Origin: Myxococcus xanthus
GTDB taxonomy: Bacteria; Myxococcota; Myxococcia; Myxococcales; Myxococcaceae
Assembly (NCBI RefSeq): GCF_006402735.1
Contig: NZ_CP017174.1
Span: forward strand, 6,986,001-7,050,000
Reading direction: 5' to 3'
DNA length: 64,000 bases
Shown here: one piece after another, positions 9,081-17,488 of the stretch
Position numbering within the stretch: position 1 is the stretch's first letter
How the letters are laid out: each line of letters opens with the position of its first letter
Notes under the pieces: model-generated
Told to the model about the DNA's origin: nothing
The model's input: the letters and a program-made list of their open reading frames with translations, nothing else
The model's database searches: none
Program-made: the position numbers and the translations under genes

Positions 9081-9185
9081 GACTCCCCCTTCACCGACGC
9101 GGAGGTCCCCAGCCTCGCCGGGAACGAACGGGAGATTCTACCACACGCGGGGTACGTGGGCGCACTCGCTCGGAATGCCGCCCGG

Positions 9186-10157
9186 CTACCCTTCCATCGG
9201 GTCCGAGGTCCGGACCACCCGCATGCCGGCCGCCTGGAAGTCCCGGAGGGCCTCCTTCGCCAGCCGGGGGAAGTCCAGCGAGGCGGGCAGCGGCTCCAGG
9301 GGGGGCGCCGGCACCGGACTCATGGCGTCCTCCAGGATGTGGATGCGGCCCATCTTCGACGGGTCCGTCCGCTCGATGTGACGCCGCAGGTCCAGCAGCG
9401 TGTTCAGCACGCAGTGCGAGCTGGCCTGGCCGAACACGTAGACGCGGTCGAAGGACATCAGGTGCTCGAAGAGGCGCGTATTGAAGGCCCCTACCTGCTG
9501 CCCCTTCACCTCCGTCACCTCGGGTGAGAGCACGGAGTAGTTCTCCGTGAGCGGGTGCTCCCCCTTCAGCTCGAAGTGCGTGGGCACGTCGCGCACCAGG
9601 GCGTGGAAGAGGCTCGCCTCGAAGACGGACGGCACCAGCGCGTGACTCAGGCCGCCCAGCATCGCGTGGAAGGGCCAGACGGTGAGCACGTACCGGCCGC
9701 TGGCCTCCAGTTGCTCGCAGTAGGCCAGGCTCTCCTCGTGGAAGCGCGTGGCCCGCCAGCGGCCGGAGCGCACCTCCGCCGCGGTGATAGCCGTCAATGG
9801 CGGCGGCGGCCGGCCTTCCGCGTCACGCCACCAGGACGGATGGAACACGTGGTACGCGCGGTGGGTGTCCAGCGAGAACACCAGCTCCGTCACCCGGTCC
9901 AGGTTCGCGTAGAGCCAGCGCAGCGTGCGCTGGGTGTCCTCCACCGCGCCGGGCACGAAGAGGCTGGCGCCCGGCGTGCAGAAGGCCACCTGCACGTCGA
10001 TGCCAAAGGCGGCGATGCGCGTCGCGTCCTCACGCGCGGGGCGGATGCGGTGCTCCGCTACGTAGCGGAGGGCCTCCTCAGCGACCTCCGCGCCACGCTC
10101 CAGGTAGAGCTGGCTGACGCGGGCGTCCTCGTGGAAGCGGGGAATGGGTAAGGGCAT
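9186..10157 (-). CDS. pncA: Nicotinamidase-like cysteine hydrolase
   Basis: A 323-residue isochorismatase-fold hydrolase, likely converting nicotinamide to nicotinate. Support comes from the catalytic-type Asp in FGIDVQVAF, a Lys in HFELKGEH and the nucleophile Cys in QASSHCVLNTLLDL. It is much longer than the usual ~200 residues because of an N-terminal part and an insertion around residues 90-140. ATG 10157 (MPLPIPRF) lies 7 bases after the stop of the nicotinate phosphoribosyltransferase gene, so the two form a salvage operon; this context is the main argument for the substrate. Another amide is possible. Confidence 0.8.
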   Translation of the reverse strand: MPLPIPRFHEDARVSQLYLERGAEVAEEALRYVAEHRIRPAREDATRIAAFGIDVQVAFCTPGASLFVPGAVEDTQRTLRWLYANLDRVTELVFSLDTHRAYHVFHPSWWRDAEGRPPPPLTAITAAEVRSGRWRATRFHEESLAYCEQLEASGRYVLTVWPFHAMLGGLSHALVPSVFEASLFHALVRDVPTHFELKGEHPLTENYSVLSPEVTEVKGQQVGAFNTRLFEHLMSFDRVYVFGQASSHCVLNTLLDLRRHIERTDPSKMGRIHILEDAMSPVPAPPLEPLPASLDFPRLAKEALRDFQAAGMRVVRTSDPMEG

Positions 10158-10164
10158 GTCGGAC

Positions 10165-11610
10165 TCAGCGGTGCTGCTGGGGGAAGTGACGGCGGTGCAG
10201 CGCATCCACCAGCGCCTGCGTCGCGGCGGTGTAGGCGACACGCGCCTCGGCCGCCGCCTCCTGCGCGCCCACCAGCGATGGGGCTTCCGGCGCGCTCTCC
10301 ATGAGCGGGAAGTAGCCGTCCGGGACGGACTCTCCCACCTGGCCGACCAGTCCGATGGGACCCGAGCCATGGCGGCGGCGGAAGAGGACGGGCTCGCCGG
10401 GGATGCTCTTCTTGCCCTCGGCCAGCTCGTTGCCGAACTTCATCACCGGCGTGTTGCCCGTGCGCGACAGCTTGTAGATGGCGGCGACTTTGTCCCGGGT
10501 GAGCGGGCAGTCCATGGTCCGCGCGATGATGTGGCCGCCGTAGCCGTAGAACTGGGCCGACGGCTCCCAGCCCACCTGCCGCCGCAGCTCCTCGAACTCC
10601 CGCGTGGCCTCCGCGTCCAGTCCGTCCTCCAGGATGTTGACGGGCCGAATCCCCAGGTCCCGCGCCCGCGTCACCGCGTAGAGGTACTGGAGCTTCTTGT
10701 TGCCGGAGTCGAAGCGGATGGAGTCGTTGTTGCCGGGCTCCTCCTGGATGAGCTGGAAGGCCGCGGGGATTCCGGACGTGAGCGTGTCGAAGGTGTCCAG
10801 CAGGTAGCTGGAGCGCTGCGGCCGGCGCTCGCGCATGGCCCGGAACGCGGCCTCATCCGAGCCATAGCGCTGGATGTGCTCGTGCCCCATGGTGCCCACG
10901 GGGACCATTCCCAGCTTCGCCGCCCCGGCTACGTTGGAGGTGCGCGTGACGCCCGCGTCCTTGCAGCTTCGCAGCGCCAGCTCGTGCTGCTCCAGACAGG
11001 TGGCGGCGCGCAGGCCCACCTCGAAGATGCGGGACGGGTCCTCGACGATGTCCACCAACTCCTTGACGGTGGCGAAGACGCGCTTGGCGTAGCCCTCCGC
11101 GTCCACGGTGATGGGCACCGCCTTCACGCCCACCGAGTCGAGCGTCTCCAGCGCGATGGCCTTCTGCTCGTCGCACGTCACGGTGGCCAGCGCGCGGGCC
11201 AGCGCGTCCCGGTCCGACAGCGCCAGGGTGGCGACCTGGATGCGGAAGTTGAGCTGGAGCAGCAGCGGCTCCACCCAGGACACCAGGGCGGACGGGCCTG
11301 TCAGCGTGAGGATGGGCTCGCGCGGATAGAAGAGCGCGCCCTTGGGGATGGCGCGGATGCTGAGTTTCTCACGGCGGAGGACGGCCGCCTTGAACCCCAC
11401 GCCCATCTCATAGTCGTACCGGCTGAGGTAGTCGTAGTCCTCCGCCTTGGGCTCCGGGATGAGCGACTTGACGAAGGCCGCCACGTCGAGCGGCATCACC
11501 TGGAGACCACCCCGCCGGTGCGAGTAGTAGAACGTTTCCCGACGAAGCGGCCAGCCGGCCTCCGCCATGCTGAACTTGTAGCCATCCGTCGCGAGCAGCG
11601 AGGTCGACAT
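10165..11610 (-). CDS. pncB: Nicotinate phosphoribosyltransferase
   Basis: A 481-residue enzyme that joins nicotinate and PRPP to give nicotinate mononucleotide, the entry step of the Preiss-Handler NAD pathway. The N-terminal substrate loop is LLATDGYKFSMAEAG, and the PRPP/base-binding segments LLDTFDTLTSG and IRFDSGNKKLQY are present; the C-terminal part YKLSRTGNTPVMKFG is also typical. ATG 11610 has a strong Shine-Dalgarno (GGAGGAAGGA). The nicotinamidase-like gene follows after 7 bases. The gene is divergent from the TonB-like gene across about 115 bases. Confidence 0.93.
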   Translation of the reverse strand: MSTSLLATDGYKFSMAEAGWPLRRETFYYSHRRGGLQVMPLDVAAFVKSLIPEPKAEDYDYLSRYDYEMGVGFKAAVLRREKLSIRAIPKGALFYPREPILTLTGPSALVSWVEPLLLQLNFRIQVATLALSDRDALARALATVTCDEQKAIALETLDSVGVKAVPITVDAEGYAKRVFATVKELVDIVEDPSRIFEVGLRAATCLEQHELALRSCKDAGVTRTSNVAGAAKLGMVPVGTMGHEHIQRYGSDEAAFRAMRERRPQRSSYLLDTFDTLTSGIPAAFQLIQEEPGNNDSIRFDSGNKKLQYLYAVTRARDLGIRPVNILEDGLDAEATREFEELRRQVGWEPSAQFYGYGGHIIARTMDCPLTRDKVAAIYKLSRTGNTPVMKFGNELAEGKKSIPGEPVLFRRRHGSGPIGLVGQVGESVPDGYFPLMESAPEAPSLVGAQEAAAEARVAYTAATQALVDALHRRHFPQQHR

Positions 11611-11724
11611 CTTGGGGTCCTTCCTCCGATGTCGCGAAGAGTAAACGCGTCAGGGTTGCGTTTCCTATCCTCCCCTCGCGGATTCCCAGGGCATGACGTG
11701 AAAGCGGGGTTAAATGGAGGCAGC

Positions 11725-13242
11725 ATGCCCCGGGAGCCCACCAGACGCCTGCTGCCAGCGCTCGCCGCCAGCATGGGCGTGCATGGGCTCTTGTGGCTGG
11801 CCCTGGAGCGCGGGGAGCCGGTCGCGAGGCCCCCTCCGGCGACCTCGCCGCCTGCCCTGGAATGGGTCGATGTGGAGGTGGCGGAGGCCCGTGTATCGAG
11901 GGACACGCTGATACTGGACGAGGGCTCGGTCGCCGAAGCCGCCCAGCGGGTGTCGCCGACGCCTTCGGACAGCGCCCATGCGCCCCCTGTGCATGAAACG
12001 GCTGCGAAGCACCGGTCTCCGTCGGGGCAGGCAGCGCCTGATGACACGACACGCGTCCCTGGTATTTCCCAGACACCGTCACCTCGGCGTTCCCAGGAGG
12101 CACTCCCCTCGACGCCGGCTGTGCCGTCTTCAGGGACGCCGCCAGCTCGGGCTGAAACAACGCCCCCCGAGGCCCCGGACCGACGTATCGCGGAGGCACC
12201 GCCGGCGCTGGCTTCTGAGTCCCCGACGGAACCAGCCTCGCCGCCCATGGCCGCCGGCACCACGCCGCCTGAGCGCGACGCCGCGCCCGCCCACGACACG
12301 CAAGTCGCCCAAGCGGACGCGCGGCCTGAACGTCACGCGGAGGTCCTGGACTCGGCTCCGGCGCTCCCCCGCTTCGCGGACGCGCCCCTGGCGGGGACAC
12401 CCCCCACGGACATGCCCCGCGCGGAGCACGGCGCCAACGCCGTCCCGGGCTCGCGGCTGTTGCTCGCGGCCCGTCAGGTCACCGCGCTTTCAGGAACGCA
12501 TCGCGGTGTGGCGGCGGAGCTCGACGGCGGCGCCGTGGACCCGCATGCGCCTCCGTCAGCCCAGGGCCTGGTGGAAGAGCTGGTATCCGAAAGCGTGGGC
12601 CGAGGCCGGGTTGAACGCGGGCTGGTGCACCCGTATTACGGCCAGCTCGGCAAGGCGTTGATGAAGGCGTGGGACGCCGACCGCTCCGTGAAGGAGCACG
12701 GCCTCCAGGGCTACTTCGACATGGGCATGGAGCGCGGCCGCGCGTACTCGCGCATCTGGATGGAGCGCGCGGCGGACTACGGCGCGTCAGGCTCGTTCGC
12801 CGCGAAGAATGGCCCGGGCGAGGACCGGCGCAGGCCGCTCAGCACCGCCGGAGACCCCACGCTCAATGCCCGCCGCGAGATGCGCCAGCAGATGCGTCAG
12901 GAGTTCCGCACCACGCGCCGCGCCCTCATCCGCGTCGTCCAGGACGCACAGGGCCAGCTCGTGGACGTGCAGCTCCTGGAGCCCAGCCATCAGCCCGAGG
13001 TCGACAAGGAGGCCCTCAAGGACGTGCGCGCCATGGCGGAGAAGCTGCCCCCGCCGCCGGATGAGGCCGTGGGCGGCCGCTCGCGGCTCTCCAGTGTCTG
13101 GGAGTTCGAGCTGCTCATCTCCATCAGTCCGCCCATCCCCACCTTCAGCTTCGAGTTCGACGAAGCGCTCGGCTTCATCGACACCCGCCTGCCGCTGGAC
13201 CGCCGCATCTACAAGCGCGTGCGGCTGGTCGAGGTCCGCTGA
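11725..13242 (+). CDS. TonB-family energy-transducer-like protein
   Basis: A 505-residue protein with a short basic N-terminus, one membrane anchor (LLPALAASMGVHGLLWLAL, about residues 9-28) and a very long Pro/Ala/Glu/Thr-rich spacer to about residue 240. A globular C-terminal region has TonB-like features (RVVQDAQGQLVDVQLLEPS, then PPPPDEA). This is the TonB/TolA layout: inner-membrane anchor, periplasm-spanning arm and outer-membrane contact domain. The C-terminus runs about 50 residues past the usual TonB end. A GGAGG lies four bases before ATG 11725, which rules out the longer upstream open frame. No ExbB, ExbD or receptor gene is adjacent, so its partner is unknown. Confidence 0.8.
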   Translation: MPREPTRRLLPALAASMGVHGLLWLALERGEPVARPPPATSPPALEWVDVEVAEARVSRDTLILDEGSVAEAAQRVSPTPSDSAHAPPVHETAAKHRSPSGQAAPDDTTRVPGISQTPSPRRSQEALPSTPAVPSSGTPPARAETTPPEAPDRRIAEAPPALASESPTEPASPPMAAGTTPPERDAAPAHDTQVAQADARPERHAEVLDSAPALPRFADAPLAGTPPTDMPRAEHGANAVPGSRLLLAARQVTALSGTHRGVAAELDGGAVDPHAPPSAQGLVEELVSESVGRGRVERGLVHPYYGQLGKALMKAWDADRSVKEHGLQGYFDMGMERGRAYSRIWMERAADYGASGSFAAKNGPGEDRRRPLSTAGDPTLNARREMRQQMRQEFRTTRRALIRVVQDAQGQLVDVQLLEPSHQPEVDKEALKDVRAMAEKLPPPPDEAVGGRSRLSSVWEFELLISISPPIPTFSFEFDEALGFIDTRLPLDRRIYKRVRLVEVR

Positions 13243-13248
13243 GCCGGC

Positions 13249-13986
13249 TCAGGACGCGCGCGACTTGCGCGCCGCCTTCGTCTTGGCCTTCGCGGGCTTG
13301 GCGTTCTTCGCCTCCACCGCCGCGCCACGCGCGCGGCCGGAGCGCGCCGTCGTGGTGACCTGCGGGCCGTAGATGCGCTCGTAGTCCTTCATGCTGCGCT
13401 TGATGACCTCGAGCGCCTCCGGCTGGTCGTAGACCTCGGCGATCTCCACGCTGCGCTTCCCCTCACCGGGAATCTGCTTGTAGGTGAGGAAGTAGTGCTT
13501 GAGGCGGTCGAGCAGCGCGCGCGGAAGCTGCGCGAGGTGCTGCAGCTCGCCGTACACCAGGTCGGACTCCAGCACCGCGATGATCTTGTCGTCGGCCTCG
13601 TCGCCGTCGACCATCCGGAAGCCGCCAATGGGAATCGCGCGCACCAGCAGGTTGCCGCTGGAGATGACCTTCTCCGTCAGCACGCAGATGTCGATGGGGT
13701 CGCCGTCGCCCTTGATGTCCTTCAGGCCCGTGCGCTCGGCGCAGCGCTTCGCCACCAGCTCGTCGCAGTACGTCTGCGGAATGAAGCCGTAGAGCGTGGG
13801 GCACTGGCTGCTGAAGCGCTGCGGACGGTCCAGCTTGAGGATGCCGGATTCCTTGTCCAGTTCGTACTTCACCGCATCGGTGGGGACGATTTCGATGTAC
13901 GCGGTGACGATTTCGGGGGCGTCCTCACCCGGGGTGATGCCGTGCCACGGGTGCGCCTGGGATGTGGTCTGGATTGGCTTCTTCAT
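13249..13986 (-). CDS. ppa: Inorganic pyrophosphatase with Lys/Ala-rich C-terminal tail
   Basis: A 245-residue family I (soluble, Mg-dependent) pyrophosphatase that hydrolyses PPi and drives biosynthetic reactions. The signature KGDGDPIDICVL (the D-x-D-P-x-D-x-x motif) and the later DGDEADDKIIAV are intact. The family length is about 175-220; the last ~35 residues here are a basic Lys/Ala/Arg tail (AKPAKAKTKAARKSRA) with no counterpart in the classic enzymes. ATG 13986 overlaps the TGA of the acyltransferase gene (ATGA), indicating translational coupling in the operon epmA-plsC-ppa. Confidence 0.93.
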   Translation of the reverse strand: MKKPIQTTSQAHPWHGITPGEDAPEIVTAYIEIVPTDAVKYELDKESGILKLDRPQRFSSQCPTLYGFIPQTYCDELVAKRCAERTGLKDIKGDGDPIDICVLTEKVISSGNLLVRAIPIGGFRMVDGDEADDKIIAVLESDLVYGELQHLAQLPRALLDRLKHYFLTYKQIPGEGKRSVEIAEVYDQPEALEVIKRSMKDYERIYGPQVTTTARSGRARGAAVEAKNAKPAKAKTKAARKSRAS

Positions 13987-14720
13987 GGCGTGTCTCCCGA
14001 GCGCTTGCAGGCCTCGGCATAGAGTTCTGCGACCGCGTCCTCCAGTTGGCGCGTGAGCGCGTCGCGGTCCTTCATCGTCAGTCCCTGGGTGGGGATGGGC
14101 TTTCCCACCACCAGCGCCACGCGCTGTCCCCACCGCACGGCCCGGCCCCCCTTGGGAAGAATGAGGCGCGTCCCTGACACAGCCAGGGGCACCACCGGAA
14201 CGCCCGCCTGGATGGCCAGCGTCGCGGCTCCCTTCTTGAACGGCCGCAGCCGCCCATCCGTGCTGCGCGTGCCTTCCGCGAAGAAGAGCACGCTCACCCG
14301 TTCCCGCAGCGCCGTGACGGCTTCCGACAGGCGGGCCCTGTCTCCCCCACCACCGGTGCGCTCCACCGGGATGTTGCCCGCGCGCCGGAGAGCGGGCCCG
14401 AAGACGGGGATGCGGAACAGCTCCGCCTTCGCGACGTAACGCGTGTGCTTGCGGATGTGGGCGAAGTTCACCAGCGCGTCGTAGTGCGACTGGTGGTTGC
14501 TCACGAAGACGACGTGGGTGTCGGTCGGGACGTTCTCGACGCCCACCGCCTCGTGCCGCACCCCCGCGGACGCCAGCAGCGAGCGCGCCCACAGCACCAG
14601 CACGCCGTCCGCGTCCTTGGCGTCTCGCAGCGACAGCGCCGACACCACGGGAGACAGCACACCGGTGATGCCCACCGCCGCCGTTCCAGCAAAGACCGTC
14701 TGCAGGAGCTTGCGAATCAA
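13983..14720 (-). CDS. plsC: 1-acyl-glycerol-3-phosphate acyltransferase (PlsC family)
   Basis: A 245-residue membrane-associated acyltransferase that makes phosphatidic acid from lysophosphatidic acid. An N-terminal hydrophobic segment (LLQTVFAGTAAVGITGVL) is followed by the catalytic NHQSHYD motif (H76-x4-D81) and the substrate motif FFAEGTRS (E149-G-T-R152). The start is a TTG at 14720 that overlaps the TGA of epmA (TTGA), so translation is probably coupled; the first residues (IRKLLQTVF) look like a normal anchor. It precedes ppa with a 4-base overlap. The acyl donor and exact acceptor cannot be read from sequence. Confidence 0.88.
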   Translation of the reverse strand: MIRKLLQTVFAGTAAVGITGVLSPVVSALSLRDAKDADGVLVLWARSLLASAGVRHEAVGVENVPTDTHVVFVSNHQSHYDALVNFAHIRKHTRYVAKAELFRIPVFGPALRRAGNIPVERTGGGGDRARLSEAVTALRERVSVLFFAEGTRSTDGRLRPFKKGAATLAIQAGVPVVPLAVSGTRLILPKGGRAVRWGQRVALVVGKPIPTQGLTMKDRDALTRQLEDAVAELYAEACKRSGDTP

Positions 14721-15721
14721 ACGAACTCGTGGGCGGGGAAAAGGAGCACGTCCGAGATGCGCTGGACCCCGAGCAGCAGCATCAGGATTCTATCGAGCCC
14801 GACGGCGATGCCCGCCGAGGGTGGCATTCGCCCTACCGCGTCAAGGAACCGCTCGTCCAGAGGATACACGGCCCGGCCCAGTTGGCGCCTGAGCTCCTGT
14901 TCTTCTGTCAATCGTGCACGCTGTTCCACGGGGTCCGTCAGCTCGGAAAACCCGTTCGCCAGCTCCAACCCCTTGGCGTACAACTCCACCCGCTCCGCCA
15001 CCGTCGCGTCGCCAGGCTTCAGCCGGGACAGCGCCGCCATGGACGCCGGGTACTCGATGAGGAAGGTGGGCCGCTCGTGGCCCAAGCCGGTCTCCACCTT
15101 CTGGAGGAAGAGGTGGAAGAAGACGTCGTCGAACGTCTCCGCGTTCCCGGTGCGCACCCCGGCCGCCTCCGCTGCCCGCTTCAATGACGGGCCGTCCGAA
15201 TGCTGGCGGATGTCCACGCCGGTGGCGCGCAGCACCGCGTCACGCACCGTCAGCCGCTCGTAGGGGGTGCGTGTGAAGAAGGCCGGGTCCGCCCCAGGCT
15301 CCCCTTCCGTCGCGCCGCGGCCGGCCTCCGCCAGCGCCCCTTCCAGGTCATCCATGATGGCGTGGTAGTCCGCGTGGGGCCGGTAGAACTCCAGCATCGT
15401 GAATTCCGGATTGTGGGTCGGGGAGACCTCCCCATTCCGGAACACCTTGCACAGCTGGAACAACGGCCCGGCCCCGTCCGCGAGCAGCCGCTTCATGGCG
15501 TACTCGGGGCTGGTGTGCAGGTAGAGCGTCCGCGCGGAGCCCACATCGGTCTCCGGGATGAAGCCGGCCTCGAACGCGTTGATGTGCGGCTCCATCCCCG
15601 GGGTGGGGATGAGCAGCGGCGTCTCCACTTCCAGGTAGCCGTGGGCGGCGAAGAAACGTCGCAGGGCGGAGTAGAGGGACTGGCGTCCCCGGGCGGCCCG
15701 CCATTGAGAAAGATTGGGCAT
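14717..15721 (-). CDS. epmA: EF-P lysine ligase (EpmA/GenX/PoxA)
   Basis: A 334-residue protein matching the catalytic core of class II lysyl-tRNA synthetase without its anticodon-binding domain, which defines EpmA. EpmA attaches (R)-beta-lysine to elongation factor P, helping ribosomes through polyproline stretches. Class II motifs are visible: VETPLLIPTPG (motif 1), FRNGEVSPTHNPEFTMLEFYRP (motif 2, shown in parts as FRNGEVS and NPEFTMLEFY) and GLDRILMLLLG (motif 3). The efp and epmB partners are not in this window. It is the first gene of the epmA-plsC-ppa operon and is divergent from the lipoprotein peptidase gene, with about 30 bases between starts. Confidence 0.92.
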   Translation of the reverse strand: MPNLSQWRAARGRQSLYSALRRFFAAHGYLEVETPLLIPTPGMEPHINAFEAGFIPETDVGSARTLYLHTSPEYAMKRLLADGAGPLFQLCKVFRNGEVSPTHNPEFTMLEFYRPHADYHAIMDDLEGALAEAGRGATEGEPGADPAFFTRTPYERLTVRDAVLRATGVDIRQHSDGPSLKRAAEAAGVRTGNAETFDDVFFHLFLQKVETGLGHERPTFLIEYPASMAALSRLKPGDATVAERVELYAKGLELANGFSELTDPVEQRARLTEEQELRRQLGRAVYPLDERFLDAVGRMPPSAGIAVGLDRILMLLLGVQRISDVLLFPAHEFV

Positions 15722-15751
15722 GGGCAGCGCGCAAGTAACATGAGGAGCCAC

Positions 15752-17488
15752 ATGCACCCAAGGATTCCCCTGCTGCTGGCCTTCGCCTGCTGCCTCACCG
15801 CCTGCCCCAAGGGCCCGCCCGCCGATGGCCGGCAGGTCCTTTCTGAAAAGCAGCAGCTCGAGGCGGATGTCAGCGCCATGTCCTCGAAGGCTGAAACCCT
15901 CCTCGAAGCCCAGAGCCGCCTGGTGTGGGACTTCTGGACGGAGGGCCGCCACGTGGACGTCGCCGCCACCTACGCCGGCCAGGAGGCGCTCTTCACCATC
16001 GAGAACATCCGCAGAATCGACCGGCTGCGCCAGCTCACGGACGACGCCCGCGAGGTGCGCGCCCTCACCGCGCTGCACTCGCACTTCGCCGGCGAGTACC
16101 TGTCCCACGCGCTGGCCGAGTTCAACGACGCGGCCGCCAATCTGGAAGCGTCCCTCACCTTCCCCGTGGACGGGAAGGACGTGCGCTACCGGGACTTGGA
16201 GCGGCTGCTCGCCAACGAACGCACGGTGGCGCGACGCCGGGCCCTGTACACCGCGGCCACGCCCGCGATTGAACGCCTCAACCAGACGCTGCGCCGCCGC
16301 GAGGAGCGCGCGGACGAACTGGTGCGGGAGCTGGGCTTCGCCTCCTACGAGGCCTTCGGCAGCGAGCTGCGGCAGTCGGACCTGGGACGGCTGAGCGTGC
16401 TGGCGGAGGAAATCCTCCAGGCCACGCAGGCCCCCTACCGCGTGGTGATGGAGCGGCTAAGCCAGCGCGAGTTGGGCATGCCCTTCAAGGACATCACCCG
16501 CGCGGACATCCCCCGGCTGTTCCGCTCGCGAGAGGTGGAGGACGCCTTCCCCAAGGGAGAATCCCTGCTCAAGGCCCATGGCACGCTGGCGGGCATGGGC
16601 CTGGACCTGGGGGAGTTGACCCACGTCACCATCGACGCGCGGGACGTAAAGGGCAAGAGCTCACGTCCCCTGGCGCTGGCGGTGCGCGTCCCCTCCGACG
16701 TGCGCATCTCCTTCAAGCCGGGCACGGGCGTGCTGCACCAGGCGCGCGTGCTCCACGAGTTCGGCCACGCCCTGCACGCGGCCTTCACCACGGAGACGCG
16801 CTTCGAGCTGGCGCGCCTGGGAAACCCCACCGTGGGCGAAGCCTACTCCGCCCTCTTCGAGGACCTGGCCGAGGACCCGGTGTGGCTGGAGGAGCACGCG
16901 GGCGTCAGCGGCGAGCAGCGCGCGCAGTACCTGGCCGCGTCCAGCGCGCACAAGCTGTACCTCATCCGCCATGCCGCGGGCCGGCTGCTCTACCAGTTGG
17001 AGCTGCACCGCCGCGTGGAGGCCGATCCGAAGGCGCTGTACCGCGAAGTCATGTCGCGCACCGACGACATCCCGATGACGGACGTGGACACCGAGCGCTA
17101 CCTCGTGGACCAGGAGGACTTCTTCCAATCCGCGGACAGCTTCCGCGCATGGTTCCTGGCGGGTCAGCTGCAGGCGCAGCTCAAGGCGCGCTTCGGCCCC
17201 GCGTGGTGGCGCACGTCGCAGGCGGGCGAGTTCCTCAAGACGCTGTGGGCCAAGGGCAACGCAATGTCCGCGCGCGAGGTGGCCCAGGCCATTGGTGAGA
17301 AGGGCATCGAGCCGGACGTGCTGCTGCTGCGGCTGGGCACCACGCTCCAGGTGCCCATGAAGCTCAACCTCGAAGGCGTGGAGGACGCCATCCTCCCCGC
17401 CGCGCCGGGGCTGGAGGACTTCACCCAGCCCCCGCCCGCGCCGGGGCTGGAGGACTTCAGCGCACCCCCCACCCCGCCCGCGCCCTAG
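15752..17488 (+). CDS. M3-like zinc metallopeptidase lipoprotein
   Basis: A 578-residue lipoprotein: the signal peptide ends in LTAC, giving a lipidated Cys near residue 17, so the protein is probably anchored in the inner or outer membrane facing the periplasm or outside. The zinc motif HEFGH is at 335-339, and a downstream EAYSALFEDLAED supplies the third-ligand Glu region as in M3/thimet-like oligopeptidases. The C-terminus carries two copies of APGLEDF separated by a Pro-rich link. GAGGAG precedes ATG 15752 and sets the start. Its TAG stop shares four bases (CTAG) with the convergent CotH gene. The peptide substrate is unknown. Confidence 0.85.
   Translation: MHPRIPLLLAFACCLTACPKGPPADGRQVLSEKQQLEADVSAMSSKAETLLEAQSRLVWDFWTEGRHVDVAATYAGQEALFTIENIRRIDRLRQLTDDAREVRALTALHSHFAGEYLSHALAEFNDAAANLEASLTFPVDGKDVRYRDLERLLANERTVARRRALYTAATPAIERLNQTLRRREERADELVRELGFASYEAFGSELRQSDLGRLSVLAEEILQATQAPYRVVMERLSQRELGMPFKDITRADIPRLFRSREVEDAFPKGESLLKAHGTLAGMGLDLGELTHVTIDARDVKGKSSRPLALAVRVPSDVRISFKPGTGVLHQARVLHEFGHALHAAFTTETRFELARLGNPTVGEAYSALFEDLAEDPVWLEEHAGVSGEQRAQYLAASSAHKLYLIRHAAGRLLYQLELHRRVEADPKALYREVMSRTDDIPMTDVDTERYLVDQEDFFQSADSFRAWFLAGQLQAQLKARFGPAWWRTSQAGEFLKTLWAKGNAMSAREVAQAIGEKGIEPDVLLLRLGTTLQVPMKLNLEGVEDAILPAAPGLEDFTQPPPAPGLEDFSAPPTPPAP

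Noticed and set aside
10144-13242. TonB-like gene extended upstream to 10144
   Set aside because: The extra ~530 codons are antisense to pncB; ATG 11725 has a GGAGG and starts a proper membrane anchor.
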